Shown piece by piece: positions 14,672 to 20,789 of a stretch of 22,551 nucleotides of DNA (the first letter of the stretch is position 1; the number at the start of each line of letters is the position of its first letter). The notes under the pieces are model-generated. The model ran no database searches. It was given only the letters and a program-made list of their open reading frames with translations, and was not told the origin of the DNA. The stretch comes from a virus. Location of the stretch: positions 1-22,551 of the IMG/VR virus record IMGVR_UViG_3300011116_000850; one strand, 5' to 3'. The position numbers were made by a program, and so were the translations under genes.

Positions 14672-14857
14672 CTAGGCAAAAATAGATGATAATGGATTAA
14701 ACTTATATCCACAATTATCCTCAACTGCTTCATATACAACTACATTCTCACCATTAAGTTGAACAGACCAATTAAGTGCATCATCCTTTGCATCCTCCAC
14801 ATCATCAAACCATTCGGCATCACACAAATCAAAAGAAACAGGACAGGTGATAAACAT
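14672..14857 (-). CDS. Small acidic protein, unknown function (61 aa)
   Basis: MFITCPVSFDLCDAEWFDDV opens a protein with a DVEDAKDDALNWS segment and a C-terminal YEAVEDNCGYKFNP stretch. Alternation of beta-like and acidic helical segments suggests a small folded domain with three Cys, family unknown. It is the first gene behind the cassette at 14886-14956, with a leader of about 35 bases. Many phage proteins share an EDA...DAL...-type helix of this sort. Confidence 0.7.
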   Translation of the reverse strand: MFITCPVSFDLCDAEWFDDVEDAKDDALNWSVQLNGENVVVYEAVEDNCGYKFNPLSSIFA

Positions 14858-14885
14858 TTCAGTTTGAGGGGTGTGCCCTTTGGTT

Positions 14886-14956
14886 GATTACTCCGTAATC
14901 ATAGCACGGCAAAGAGTGCTTTGGTCGATGTTATGGACAGTTGCACAACTGGCACA
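14886..14956 (-). promoter_or_regulatory. 71-bp promoter cassette, copy 2 (altered hairpin arm)
   Basis: The palindrome GATTAC-GGA-GTAATC (14900-14886), TGCTATGAT and CAAA at the usual spacing are intact, but the distal arm is changed. CTGGCACA remains at 14949-14956, while the partner is replaced, giving a new perfect hairpin CAGTTG-TG-CAACTG (14951-14938). The overall length is still 71 bp. It precedes the gene starting at 14857. Confidence 0.65.
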
Positions 14957-14980
14957 AGTGTGTCTGTACTAGGACAGATT
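14949..14980. repeat. 32-bp repeat, second copy, overlapping a gene end
   Basis: Exact copy of 14374-14405. Here its minus-strand AATCTGTCCTAG supplies the last codons and TAG stop of the gene at 14969-15133, which shows that the repeat can be recruited into coding sequence or was copied out of it. Confidence 0.7.
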
Positions 14981-15133
14981 AGAGATATACTTTCGCATCA
15001 AGTGAACTCCTTTTGTAGTATCAAATCTTGTATCATATACCTTCAATAACTCTTCTACTAATTCTGCATATACAATCGGAACTCGAATTAGTTTTGTATC
15101 ACCCGAGTTCTTGTATTTTGGTTGAAATACCAT
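14969..15133 (-). CDS. Small protein, unknown function (54 aa)
   Basis: MVFQPKYKNSGDTKLIRVPI opens a short protein with a helical middle (YAELVEELLKVYD) and a basic end (MRKYISNLS). The VPI.YAELVEELL pattern recalls small phage or plasmid proteins that follow a helicase or regulator gene, but I cannot assign it. I use the ATG at 15133; a longer TTG-initiated form would overlap the helicase gene and is less likely. It follows the helicase stop by 22 bases. Its last codons lie within the 32-bp repeat. Confidence 0.65.
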   Translation of the reverse strand: MVFQPKYKNSGDTKLIRVPIVYAELVEELLKVYDTRFDTTKGVHLMRKYISNLS

Positions 15134-15155
15134 AGTTTTATTTGTAACACATATA

Positions 15156-16370
15156 TTATGTAGTAACTGTCTCACCCTCAACAAAAACAGAATTCACAAG
15201 CATTTGAATCTTTTTTGCAATCTGATTACCATAACCTTGTGATATAGGAATGATAATCTTACCATATGGTTTCTTATAAAACTCAAACCGTCCGGATTGT
15301 AATTGATTGGTTTGAATCGCACTTCGATCTTCTTGTGACACTCGTATCACTCTACCAATCGTTTGAAGCATCTCAATCGTAGGAAGATTACGCAACATAA
15401 TACAATGAGTCAGTCCAGGTACATTGATACCCTCAGATAAAATTGAATAATGAAATACAATCATCTTTTGTGTGCTATTCTTACCTAGAAGTGTAAGTTG
15501 CTCAAAGAACTTTTCTCTTGTAACTTTCTTGCGATTGATATATGCACCGTGCTTGGATGTAATATGCATCACCACATAGTTCATATCAATCAATGATTGT
15601 AGAAGTGAAGTATGTGACAGTGTATCCCAGATTACTTTTGTAGAAGGAGCAGCAACCAATACCTTTGGTGCTGATTCATTCATATTATTCAGAATACTCA
15701 GAATATTCTCCGAATCCACAATCGCAGCATTTTCTTTTGTGCGAACTTCATCAAATTCATAGGTTTCTATCTGTGGTGAAAGAATAGTTCCAGCACTTAC
15801 AAGTTCCTTTGCACTAATCGAAATGATATTACTACCATACACACTACTATTGCTCATCGCAATTTTAGGAGTTGCGGTAAAGAAATAAGCAGCATTGGAT
15901 GATTCGGATGTACGAGCAACACCTACGCTATTCATCGGTTTGGTAGAATTATGTGCTTCATCAAAATATGCAACATCAATCACAATACCTGACTCATTTA
16001 CTCTTTCTAATGAGTGATAAGTAGTGAAAATCAAATGATGTTGATTAAGTGCTTTTGCTACAGCATTATATGCCGCAATCTTGTCTGATTGTGTACTACT
16101 AAAGTGATGAGTCTCTCCACTATGTACGTGAGCAATACAAATCTCTTCGCTCTTTAGATACTGCTCAAACTCATCGGAGAGTTGATTGGCAAGCAGAATA
16201 CGAGGAGCAACAACAACAATAGTTAGAGGAACATCAGACGCAGTAATTCGGTTCTTTGCATCCTGCATCATTACTATAGTTTTACCACCACCAGTAGGCA
16301 TAAACACCTTACCCTTTGAGTGTTTTGAGATCTCCCTCAAAGCACGTTGTTGATAATCAAGAAGTTGCAT
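15156..16370 (-). CDS. Superfamily 2 DEAH-type helicase
   Basis: The 404-residue protein is an SF2 ATPase. Motif Q-like DYQQRAL is at residues 5-11, Walker A MPTGGGKT at 24-31 and motif Ia VVAPRILLANQL near 53-64. DEAH is at 137-140 (motif II), TAT at 165-167 (motif III) and QTIGRVIR at 336-343 (motif VI). FHYSILSEGINVPG supplies motif V. The layout resembles the type I/III restriction-helicase (ResIII) and UvsW-like group, but it is shorter than T4 UvsW (about 500 residues), with no extra N-terminal domain and only about 60 residues after motif VI. It may remodel branched DNA or R-loops; substrate unknown. All catalytic motifs are intact. It starts at the ATG giving MQLLDYQQRA, without a clear ribosome site, just after the hairpin at 16407-16430. 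Confidence 0.9.
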   Translation of the reverse strand: MQLLDYQQRALREISKHSKGKVFMPTGGGKTIVMMQDAKNRITASDVPLTIVVVAPRILLANQLSDEFEQYLKSEEICIAHVHSGETHHFSSTQSDKIAAYNAVAKALNQHHLIFTTYHSLERVNESGIVIDVAYFDEAHNSTKPMNSVGVARTSESSNAAYFFTATPKIAMSNSSVYGSNIISISAKELVSAGTILSPQIETYEFDEVRTKENAAIVDSENILSILNNMNESAPKVLVAAPSTKVIWDTLSHTSLLQSLIDMNYVVMHITSKHGAYINRKKVTREKFFEQLTLLGKNSTQKMIVFHYSILSEGINVPGLTHCIMLRNLPTIEMLQTIGRVIRVSQEDRSAIQTNQLQSGRFEFYKKPYGKIIIPISQGYGNQIAKKIQMLVNSVFVEGETVTT

Positions 16371-16403
16371 AACATCAATGAAAGAAATGAATTGTAAATA
16401 TTG

Positions 16404-16580
16404 TTATGTGCCAGAAGGATTACTGGCACAAATGTAAGTAATTTCTTTCCACTCACGGGGAAAGATTTCATTAGCAATCTTATCGTTTAGTTTGACACAG
16501 TTGAGAGGTTTGATATTGCTTTTGCGTTGAAACTTCTCAACTGTTCCATCCTTAAACTCAATGCGGATGTTGTAAAGCAT
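16404..16580 (-). CDS. Small basic protein whose C-terminus is encoded by the cassette hairpin (58 aa)
   Basis: MLYNIRIEFKDGTVEKFQRK opens a short beta-rich protein with IEFKDGTVEKF-like strands and a C-terminal EITYICASNPSGT. The last eight codons plus TAA are the inverted repeat TGTGCCAG-N8-CTGGCACA read as CASNPSGT. I choose the ATG at 16580, which overlaps the preceding gene by 23 bases. A longer reading to 16673 would be wholly inside that gene. No ribosome site is evident, so coupling to the upstream gene is likely. Confidence 0.62.
   Translation of the reverse strand: MLYNIRIEFKDGTVEKFQRKSNIKPLNCVKLNDKIANEIFPREWKEITYICASNPSGT
16407..16430. repeat. Cassette hairpin alone, inside a gene end
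   Basis: TGTGCCAG-N8-CTGGCACA with the AAGGATTA loop, identical to the copy at 14358-14381, without the promoter and palindrome parts. It encodes the C-terminus of the 58-aa gene and lies 37 bases before the helicase start. Confidence 0.8.
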
Positions 16581-16803
16581 AATCAACAGGAACGTAAGCA
16601 GACCATTCCGCAACACGCACTTGTGCGTTATGAGAAGCAGTTTCGTCAGCATCATAGATGTAAGCACGGGCAATAATTTCCCAAGAGATTACACCATCTT
16701 CTGCAAGTTGCAGAAGATTAGCACCAGAACTACCAGCACATACATAATGGTCTTCAATCCACTGTCGTGCGAATTGATTAGGCAACAAAGAAACTTCAGT
16801 CAT
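16558..16803 (-). CDS. Small protein, unknown function (81 aa)
   Basis: MTEVSLLPNQFARQWIEDHY starts a protein with a VCAGSSGANLLQLAEDGVIS stretch and an acidic IYDADETASHN segment. The pattern is that of a small soluble alpha/beta protein; no family recognised. The ATG at 16803 is used; one TTG just upstream is not needed. It is the first gene after the cassette at 16815, with GGAG of the palindrome 16 bases before the ATG and no nearer ribosome site. Genes at 17134 and 19966 share comparable cassette placement. Confidence 0.7.
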   Translation of the reverse strand: MTEVSLLPNQFARQWIEDHYVCAGSSGANLLQLAEDGVISWEIIARAYIYDADETASHNAQVRVAEWSAYVPVDYALQHPH

Positions 16804-16814
16804 CAACTTTTTTT

Positions 16815-16869
16815 GATTACTCCGTAATCATAGCACGGGTCAGAGGGGTTTGGGAGTGTTATGTGCCAG
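16815..16869 (-). promoter_or_regulatory. Promoter cassette, copy with lost distal hairpin arm
   Basis: GATTAC-GGA-GTAATC (16829-16815), TGCTATGAT, 16 bp and CCCAAA are intact, as is the near arm CTGGCACA (16869-16862 on the minus strand). The far arm TGTGCCAG is absent and replaced by the end of the upstream gene. The near arm begins at the same 47-bp offset as in the full copies. Confidence 0.65.
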
Positions 16870-16873
16870 TTCC

Positions 16874-17134
16874 TCAAGTGTCCTCCACAATCAAGCAAAA
16901 ACGACACTGGAAGGCAAAAACATCCTTTTCGTAAGTGAATTTTTCACCATTCTTTTCCCAAGAATAGCCAACTTCAATCCAAGGGTCTGTACTTCCATAA
17001 GTATTGAGACCTTCAACAGTTACAATACTACCAGAAGAACAAATCCAACGAGAACCAACTTGGATTTCGTGTGGTTTGAAAAAATGACGGACAATATGTT
17101 TGTGTCCGTTAGTGATTTCGGTTTCGTAGTCCAT
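16874..17134 (-). CDS. Small protein, unknown function (86 aa)
   Basis: MDYETEITNGHKHIVRHFFK opens a soluble beta-rich protein with VGSRWICSSGSIVTVEGLNT and WIEVGYSWEKNGEKFTYEKD segments, then a short FQCRFCLIVEDT end. The strand/turn pattern and W/G content suggest a compact beta domain such as an SH3- or OB-like fold (inference). A longer frame begins at a TTG at 17191, but that part covers a 21-bp tandem repeat and is not protein-like, so I use the ATG at 17134. It follows the 60-aa gene in the same unit and ends at the truncated cassette. Confidence 0.68.
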   Translation of the reverse strand: MDYETEITNGHKHIVRHFFKPHEIQVGSRWICSSGSIVTVEGLNTYGSTDPWIEVGYSWEKNGEKFTYEKDVFAFQCRFCLIVEDT

Positions 17135-17143
17135 CAGGTGTTT

Positions 17144-17181
17144 TTGCGAGAGAGTTAAATTTGGTTGCGAGAGAGTTAAAT
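17144..17181. repeat. 21-bp tandem duplication between two genes
   Basis: TTGCGAGAGAGTTAAAT occurs at 17144-17160 and 17165-17181. The right copy contains the stop codon of the 60-aa gene, and the left copy repeats that stop in the intergenic space, so it looks like a small local duplication. Confidence 0.65.
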
Positions 17182-17358
17182 CAATTCCCAATGATAACCA
17201 ATAGCAAGACCATCTTTAGGATCTGTAATCACAGTCTGTGAAATGATATTCGCATCCAAAAGAGGTTGAATTGCTCTCATCCGTTGAGAATAATTATTAA
17301 CTTGATTGGTATTACCAATCTCTTCAAGAATATCAGATTGTGCTTTGGTGAATTTCAT
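17176..17358 (-). CDS. Small paralogous protein, copy A (60 aa)
   Basis: MKFTKAQSDILEEIGNTNQV continues with NNYSQRMRAIQPLLDANIIS and ends GYHWELI. It is clearly homologous along its whole length to the product of 19787-19966: the N-terminus, QRMRAIQPLLDANII and GYHWEL are shared. The helical layout (LEEIGN, QRMRAIQPLLDANII) followed by a short beta end resembles a winged-helix DNA-binding domain, but this is only inference. It stands directly behind a promoter cassette, with the start 16 bases after GGAG, exactly as for the paralogue. Confidence 0.8.
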   Translation of the reverse strand: MKFTKAQSDILEEIGNTNQVNNYSQRMRAIQPLLDANIISQTVITDPKDGLAIGYHWELI

Positions 17359-17369
17359 CTGTTTTTCTT

Positions 17370-17440
17370 GATTACTCCGTAATCATAGCACGGGAGAGGG
17401 TGCTTTGGGAGTGTTATGTGCCAGAAGGATTACTGGCACA
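17370..17440 (-). promoter_or_regulatory. 71-bp promoter cassette, copy 4
   Basis: Complete copy: TGTGCCAG-N8-CTGGCACA (17440-17417), CCCAAA-N16-TATGAT with TGC, and GATTAC-GGA-GTAATC (17384-17370). It drives the pair starting at 17358 and follows the stop of the DUF2786-type gene by 33 bases. Confidence 0.7.
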
Positions 17441-17473
17441 TGGTATCATCAAAAGAATCAGAAGGGGTGTAAG

Positions 17474-18148
17474 TTACACCCCACAAAGTTGTTTGGTTAC
17501 AGAACCAGTTGCCTGACGATTCAAAGAAACACCAGCACCAACAGTTGAACCAACAACTGCACCTTCACCACTTGCACCATTCATTTTCTTTGCACGTTCA
17601 AATCGCATTGTGGAGAGTTTATCACTCACTGCTTTTGCATCATCATGAACTCGGTTTTCTTCTTTTTTCATTTCAAACAATCGCAGTGCTACTTTATCAG
17701 CAAATGCCTTACGGAAATTAAGTTTGAAACTGCGAGAAATAGTTTTACCAGTCAGTTGAGAAAGAACTTTCTCTGCTGAATGTGCAATCTCTGCTTCTTT
17801 TTCCATCACCTGAACCAAGTAATCATAATAGAGACGCACTTGAATCTGTTGTGCCTCACTACCAATAATTTGAAGAGATTTGGTATCACCATTCTTCAAA
17901 TATGCTTTTGCATCATAGAACGTTGCAATCGCATTCAGAAGAGTCGTGAGTGCATAATTAGCACGTTTGAATGAGAAAAACTCTTCATCAGAAACTTGAG
18001 TTTCAGTTGCCTCACTGATTGTAATTCCATACTGTTTGCACAGTTTATCAATCAAATGAGCAGCAGCAGATGCTTCACCATCAAACGTGGTATTTTCTTG
18101 CAGTTTCAGCATTGACTGAATCTTTGCAATCACTTGTTGACGGTTCAT
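17474..18148 (-). CDS. DUF2786-family protein (224 aa)
   Basis: The N-terminal 40 residues (MNRQQVIAKIQSMLKLQENT, then EASAAAHLIDKLCKQYGITI) match the DUF2786 pattern of a short helical domain with I.KI..ML.L....EA..AA...I.KLC..YGI. A longer all-alpha C-terminal part follows, the layout usual for phage and bacterial members. The last 45 residues are Gly/Ala/Ser-rich (GASGEGAVVGSTVGAGVSLN), probably a flexible tail. Function is unknown for the family. There is no membrane segment. It is the only gene of its unit; the promoter-like stretch around 18200-18260 lies ahead of it, and a G/C-rich hairpin (about 18174-18196) lies in its leader. Confidence 0.85.
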   Translation of the reverse strand: MNRQQVIAKIQSMLKLQENTTFDGEASAAAHLIDKLCKQYGITISEATETQVSDEEFFSFKRANYALTTLLNAIATFYDAKAYLKNGDTKSLQIIGSEAQQIQVRLYYDYLVQVMEKEAEIAHSAEKVLSQLTGKTISRSFKLNFRKAFADKVALRLFEMKKEENRVHDDAKAVSDKLSTMRFERAKKMNGASGEGAVVGSTVGAGVSLNRQATGSVTKQLCGV

Positions 18149-18198
18149 AACAAAAAATAAAGAATGAGTGTCTGTGGGGGACCAACTCCCTCCACCCT

Positions 18199-18259
18199 TC
18201 TAATCTACCACAATTTGGGGTCTGTGCTCATTTAGTGTGCCAGTGCCACAAGTGGCACA
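18199..18259 (-). promoter_or_regulatory. Second-type promoter element with hairpin GTGCCAC-AA-GTGGCAC
   Basis: The region holds a perfect 7-bp hairpin GTGCCAC-AA-GTGGCAC (18243-18258) plus TGTGCCA/TGGCACA arms. Reading on the minus strand it continues AATGAGCACAGACC, CAAA and TGTGGTAGATT. The GAGCACAGACC...CAAA...TGTG.TA.ATT layout recurs at 20360-20422, so it seems a second promoter family for single genes. Confidence 0.45.
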
Positions 18260-18350
18260 TGATATAAAGAATTAAAATCCCTTATGTTATGAAAGATTTA
18301 CCCTTATATTCACCTTAAAATTTCGACCAACTAAGTCATAATTATAATAT

Positions 18351-18476
18351 TCAGTCAAGGATAAACTCTTGAATAATATAGTCACAAGTTACTTCAAAAG
18401 ATGCAGCAAGTTCCTCAATAGTAGCATCCTCACAATCAGGATGCTCACAAAACAAATCAAGAACGTCATCATTCAT
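18351..18476 (-). CDS. Acidic 41-aa protein with HTH-like segment
   Basis: MNDDVLDLFCEHPDCEDATI is followed by EELAASFEVTCDYIIQEFILD. The part from ATIEELAASF to CDYIIQEFI looks like a helix-turn-helix (T-x-E-E-L-A-x-x-F-x-V-T-x-x-Y-I). This is a type of tiny HTH protein seen in cyanophages; a full DNA-binding role is inference. The ATG lies one base after the stop of the membrane micropeptide, so it is the last member of the operon starting at 19966. Confidence 0.72.
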   Translation of the reverse strand: MNDDVLDLFCEHPDCEDATIEELAASFEVTCDYIIQEFILD

Positions 18477-18477
18477 T

Positions 18478-18555
18478 TTAGTTATAATAGTTGAGAATGT
18501 AGTTGAAGATAAGTGCCCCAATTAGAAGCATAAGATAAATCAGAAAATAAGTCAT
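18478..18555 (-). CDS. 25-aa membrane micropeptide
   Basis: The ORF encodes MTYFLIYLMLLIGALIFNYI ending LNYYN, almost entirely one membrane helix. Its ATG overlaps the previous gene's stop in an ATGA and its TAA is one base from the next ATG. Such tight packing is hard to explain if the ORF were accidental. Single-helix micropeptides often act on membrane complexes, but none is identifiable here. Confidence 0.6.
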   Translation of the reverse strand: MTYFLIYLMLLIGALIFNYILNYYN

Positions 18556-18887
18556 TCGCAGGCAATACCTAAAATATGAAACAACTCACGTTGAGTTGTT
18601 GTAAACAACGTAACAGATGGTGGATTATCATAAAGGTCCAGTAGATGTGACCTATAACCTTCTACCATTTGCCTGATAGAATCAAGTTGCTTATCTGTAA
18701 ACTGAAGTTGTTCTACTTCATAATAAGCATAAGAAACAGTAGAAGGAACACCAGCAATTTCTAAAGATCGGTTGATGCGATCTACTTCATCTTGTGCTTG
18801 GTCTTCATCTTCATACTCATAAAGATTAGTAATTTGTTGGATACCATTATTTTTGATGCGAGATTGATAAACAGTGAAGTGTGTCAT
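18552..18887 (-). CDS. Small protein, unknown function, with a truncated paralogue (111 aa)
   Basis: MTHFTVYQSRIKNNGIQQIT leads into ITNLYEYEDEDQAQDEVDRI, then a helical and aromatic middle and GYRSHLLDLYDNPPSVTLFT before a short end. The first half is related to the 55-aa product of 21358-21525 (NNIQITNLYEV.DE..AQDEVDR.NR.L..AGIPS.VS). No family is recognised. Starts and stops overlap neighbours by ATGA at both ends (18885-18887 side with the 47-aa ORF and 18552-18555 with the micropeptide), so the start is secure. Confidence 0.78.
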   Translation of the reverse strand: MTHFTVYQSRIKNNGIQQITNLYEYEDEDQAQDEVDRINRSLEIAGVPSTVSYAYYEVEQLQFTDKQLDSIRQMVEGYRSHLLDLYDNPPSVTLFTTTQRELFHILGIACE

Positions 18888-19027
18888 TTTGTTTCTTTTG
18901 GTTTGGTGTCAATTAGATTATCAAGTAATGTGCCTAATGTCTCTCTTACTTGTTCATTACAAAATGAGGCATAAGTGTATGCATCATAGATTCTGAGATA
19001 CAACTCATTCCAATCAGTGAGTGTCAC
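18884..19027 (-). CDS. GTG-started 47-aa protein
   Basis: GTG at 19027 overlaps the previous gene's TGA (GTGA) and the ORF ends in the ATGA shared with the 111-aa gene. The product (MTLTDWNELYLRIYDAYTYA, FCNEQVRETLGTLLDNLID) is helical and acidic with a Lys-rich tail. Unusual start codon and dual overlap make it easy to miss. Unknown function. Confidence 0.65.
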   Translation of the reverse strand: MTLTDWNELYLRIYDAYTYASFCNEQVRETLGTLLDNLIDTKPKETK

Positions 19028-19284
19028 TTTACACTCTCCCCAATGTAAACATCAATATAATCAGCAATACGATCAAATGCCTTCTCTAAAATGTAATCAG
19101 TCTCATCCAAATCGTTGAGAACTTTGTTAGTGATTTCCTCATCAAAATAGACCTGCTCACCAATATCATTCTCCACAAATACATCCTCCTTAGTGAAGAT
19201 GAGAGCAGCACAAGATGCTTCTGCTCCTTGTTGCTCAATCAGTTTTTCTATACTCTGTTTGAGTTGTTGAAGTGTGCGATTCAT
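19024..19284 (-). CDS. Small acidic protein, unknown function (86 aa)
   Basis: MNRTLQQLKQSIEKLIEQQG begins a helical N-terminus. A more beta-rich middle (AALIFTKEDVFVENDIGEQV) and an acidic helical end (LNDLDETDYILEKAFDRIAD) follow. It has no membrane segment and no family I can name. It overlaps the preceding stop through ATGA and is followed by a GTGA overlap, so it sits within a coupled chain of six genes. Confidence 0.75.
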   Translation of the reverse strand: MNRTLQQLKQSIEKLIEQQGAEASCAALIFTKEDVFVENDIGEQVYFDEEITNKVLNDLDETDYILEKAFDRIADYIDVYIGESVK

Positions 19285-19517
19285 TGATATTGAGGGAGAA
19301 TAGAAAAAGAACCACAGAACCTTTGAACCCAGTGTAAAGTATCAACATACCCACGAGGATTAGACATCACCATACTTGTATTCTTGCGAGGATTGTGAGC
19401 AACAGCAAAGTACCTATAAACATCAGGTGCTTCTTCAATCTCTTGAATCCACATTTGATTTACATTACCATCCTGCCAATCCCAACGAGAAGTAGTGTAG
19501 GAATAGATTTCGTTCAT
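19281..19517 (-). CDS. Small protein, unknown function (78 aa)
   Basis: MNEIYSYTTSRWDWQDGNVN opens a protein with W-rich and beta-like segments (WIQEIEEAPDVYRYFAVAHN, WVQRFCGSFSILPQYQ). I use the ATG at 19517, one base after the stop of the preceding gene; an upstream extension would enter that gene's frame. Its stop overlaps the next ATG. Trp and Tyr content suggests a small structured domain. No motif identified. Confidence 0.72.
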   Translation of the reverse strand: MNEIYSYTTSRWDWQDGNVNQMWIQEIEEAPDVYRYFAVAHNPRKNTSMVMSNPRGYVDTLHWVQRFCGSFSILPQYQ

Positions 19518-19518
19518 T

Positions 19519-19755
19519 TTAGTTAAACAGTTCAGAAAAGAAATCATTAAGTTCTTGATGGTCAAGTGCCATAGAATCAAAAGAAACACCATCAGGAGTT
19601 TCATAACCGTAAGGGAAAGAACTTGCAAACTTTGTGAAACTATCATAACGACGGGCACGATTATATAAACCCTCGTCATTTCCTATCCATAAAGCAACAT
19701 TCCAAGTTGGGTAGTTTGCCCAACCATTGTAAGTTTGTTGAAGAGTTTTAGTCAT
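19519..19755 (-). CDS. Small conserved phage protein (78 aa), DUF7249-like
   Basis: MTKTLQQTYNGWANYPTWNV begins the protein. The stretch TYNGWANYPTWNVALWIGND is close to a sequence I know from a widespread small protein of phages and bacteria (GWANYETWNV.LWI.ND, DUF7249-type); function unknown. The remainder is helical and acidic. The ATG at 19755 is chosen because an earlier TTG-initiated extension would overlap the gene ending at 19787. It lies in the operon behind the cassette at 19978. Confidence 0.85.
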   Translation of the reverse strand: MTKTLQQTYNGWANYPTWNVALWIGNDEGLYNRARRYDSFTKFASSFPYGYETPDGVSFDSMALDHQELNDFFSELFN

Positions 19756-19786
19756 TTGCTTTGGTTGATGTGTGTTTAGTATAAAG

Positions 19787-19966
19787 TTAAACCAGTTCCC
19801 AGTGATAACCAGTTGAAAGATTGTAATTATCAAAAATTACAGTGCGTTGAATGATATTAGCATCAAGCAAGGGTTGAATTGCTCTCATCCGTTGTGCGTA
19901 GTTATTCACAGAGTTCGTGTTTCCAATCTCATCAAGAATAACAGATTGTGCTTTAGTGAACTTCAT
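19787..19966 (-). CDS. Small paralogous protein, copy B (59 aa)
   Basis: The product starts MKFTKAQSVILDEIGNTNSV, has NNYAQRMRAIQPLLDANIIQ and ends TGYHWELV. It matches the 60-aa product at 17176-17358 along most of its length; the variable part is the loop before GYHWEL. It is the first gene behind the cassette at 19978-20048, with the ATG 16 bases after GGAG exactly as for copy A, so gene and promoter appear to have been duplicated together. It starts the operon ending at 18351. Confidence 0.82.
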   Translation of the reverse strand: MKFTKAQSVILDEIGNTNSVNNYAQRMRAIQPLLDANIIQRTVIFDNYNLSTGYHWELV

Positions 19967-19977
19967 CTGCTTTGGTT

Positions 19978-20048
19978 GATTACTCCGTAATCATAGCACG
20001 GATTGACAGGGTTTGGGGATGTTATGTGCCAGTAGGATTACTGGCACA
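19978..20048 (-). promoter_or_regulatory. 71-bp promoter cassette, copy 5
   Basis: Complete: TGTGCCAG-N8-CTGGCACA (20048-20025), CCCAAA-N16-TATGAT with TGC, and GATTAC-GGA-GTAATC (19992-19978). The N8 loop differs slightly from the other copies (TAGGATTA against AAGGATTA on the plus strand). It precedes an operon of eight small genes. Confidence 0.7.
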
Positions 20049-20057
20049 CCGTATCAC

Positions 20058-20318
20058 TTACTTAATGTATTCAGTATTAACAAAATCAATCACACGATTA
20101 GCATTAGTCTTCACAAACTCATAAGCATTTACAATCTTTTGCTTACCACCATCTTCATACCAATACTGAACACTAAAAGAAATATAACTCACAACACCTA
20201 CAACAATAGCACAGACAGTTGCAATAAAAGTTACAACCTGTGAAATCAGTTTCCTGTAATCAACATTAGAAAGAAACTTAATTGCATCATCCACAGGAGG
20301 AAAGTTAGCAGAAGTCAT
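20058..20318 (-). CDS. Small membrane protein (86 aa)
   Basis: MTSANFPPVDDAIKFLSNVD is followed by a hydrophobic segment near residues 25-45 (VVTFIATVCAIVVGVVSYIS) and a polar, slightly basic tail with YWYEDGGKQKIVNAYEFVKT. It probably spans the membrane once, with a short N-terminal helix at the surface. Proteins of this plan occur in cyanophages, with unknown role. I use the ATG at 20318 rather than an extension to 20366. The tail lies next to the cassette at 19978. Confidence 0.74.
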   Translation of the reverse strand: MTSANFPPVDDAIKFLSNVDYRKLISQVVTFIATVCAIVVGVVSYISFSVQYWYEDGGKQKIVNAYEFVKTNANRVIDFVNTEYIK

Positions 20319-20359
20319 TGTTATTAAAAATAAAAGATTTGTGTGGTCTCTCAACCACC

Positions 20360-20422
20360 ATACCAATATAGCACATTTTGAGGTCTGTGCTCATTGATTG
20401 TGCCAGTAGGATTACTGGCACA
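20360..20422 (-). promoter_or_regulatory. Hairpin plus second-type promoter element upstream of the membrane-protein gene
   Basis: TGTGCCAG-N8-CTGGCACA (20422-20399) is followed on the minus strand by GAGCACAGACC, CAAA and TGTGCTATATT (-10 TATATT with TGC). The GAGCACAGACC...CAAA...TGTG.TA.ATT layout repeats the element at 18199-18259. A small GTGGT-N6-ACCAC-type hairpin follows in the leader. Confidence 0.5.
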
Positions 20423-20426
20423 AGGG

Positions 20427-20693
20427 TTACCAATCATAAGATTTGTAAGCATCATCTACATTTGCATCAGGATCAAATAAAACATAAGCAACATCATCAT
20501 GTTGTTCTTTAACCAATTTCAGCAATTCTACCAAACAAGGTAGACTTTTTTCAATATAAAACTCATACATTCCTGGGTCAGTATTTACCAGAGCAGAAGT
20601 ATCACTAGCAATATAAGCATATTCATCAATCTTCTGTCCTTCCAAAGGATGAAGGTGTGCAGTAGAGAGTGTGAGAATTTGTGAGAGTTCCAT
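20427..20693 (-). CDS. DUF5983-like protein (88 aa)
   Basis: MELSQILTLSTAHLHPLEGQ leads on through a helical centre and ends VLFDPDANVDDAYKSYDW. The opening LSTAHL motif and the closing FD.DA......YDW motif match the pattern I associate with DUF5983, a short family found in phages and plasmids, function unknown. The protein is acidic and soluble. It follows the 149-aa gene by about 96 bases with no cassette between, so it is probably in the same unit. Confidence 0.72.
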   Translation of the reverse strand: MELSQILTLSTAHLHPLEGQKIDEYAYIASDTSALVNTDPGMYEFYIEKSLPCLVELLKLVKEQHDDVAYVLFDPDANVDDAYKSYDW

Positions 20694-20789
20694 TATTTTT
20701 GAGATTGTTTGAATAATGTGATAAATTGGTAGTTTTCAGGATATACAATCAAACAGACATTATGAATTTTACTATTACCTGGAGTAATA

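Noticed and set aside
16581-16673. Long form of the 58-aa gene
   Set aside because: The extra residues lie wholly inside the preceding gene in another frame and look like a shadow; the ATG at 16580 is kept.
19518-19679. Long hydrophobic N-terminus for the 78-aa gene at 19281-19517
   Set aside because: It reads the 19519-19755 gene in another frame; the ATG one base after that gene's stop is far more natural.
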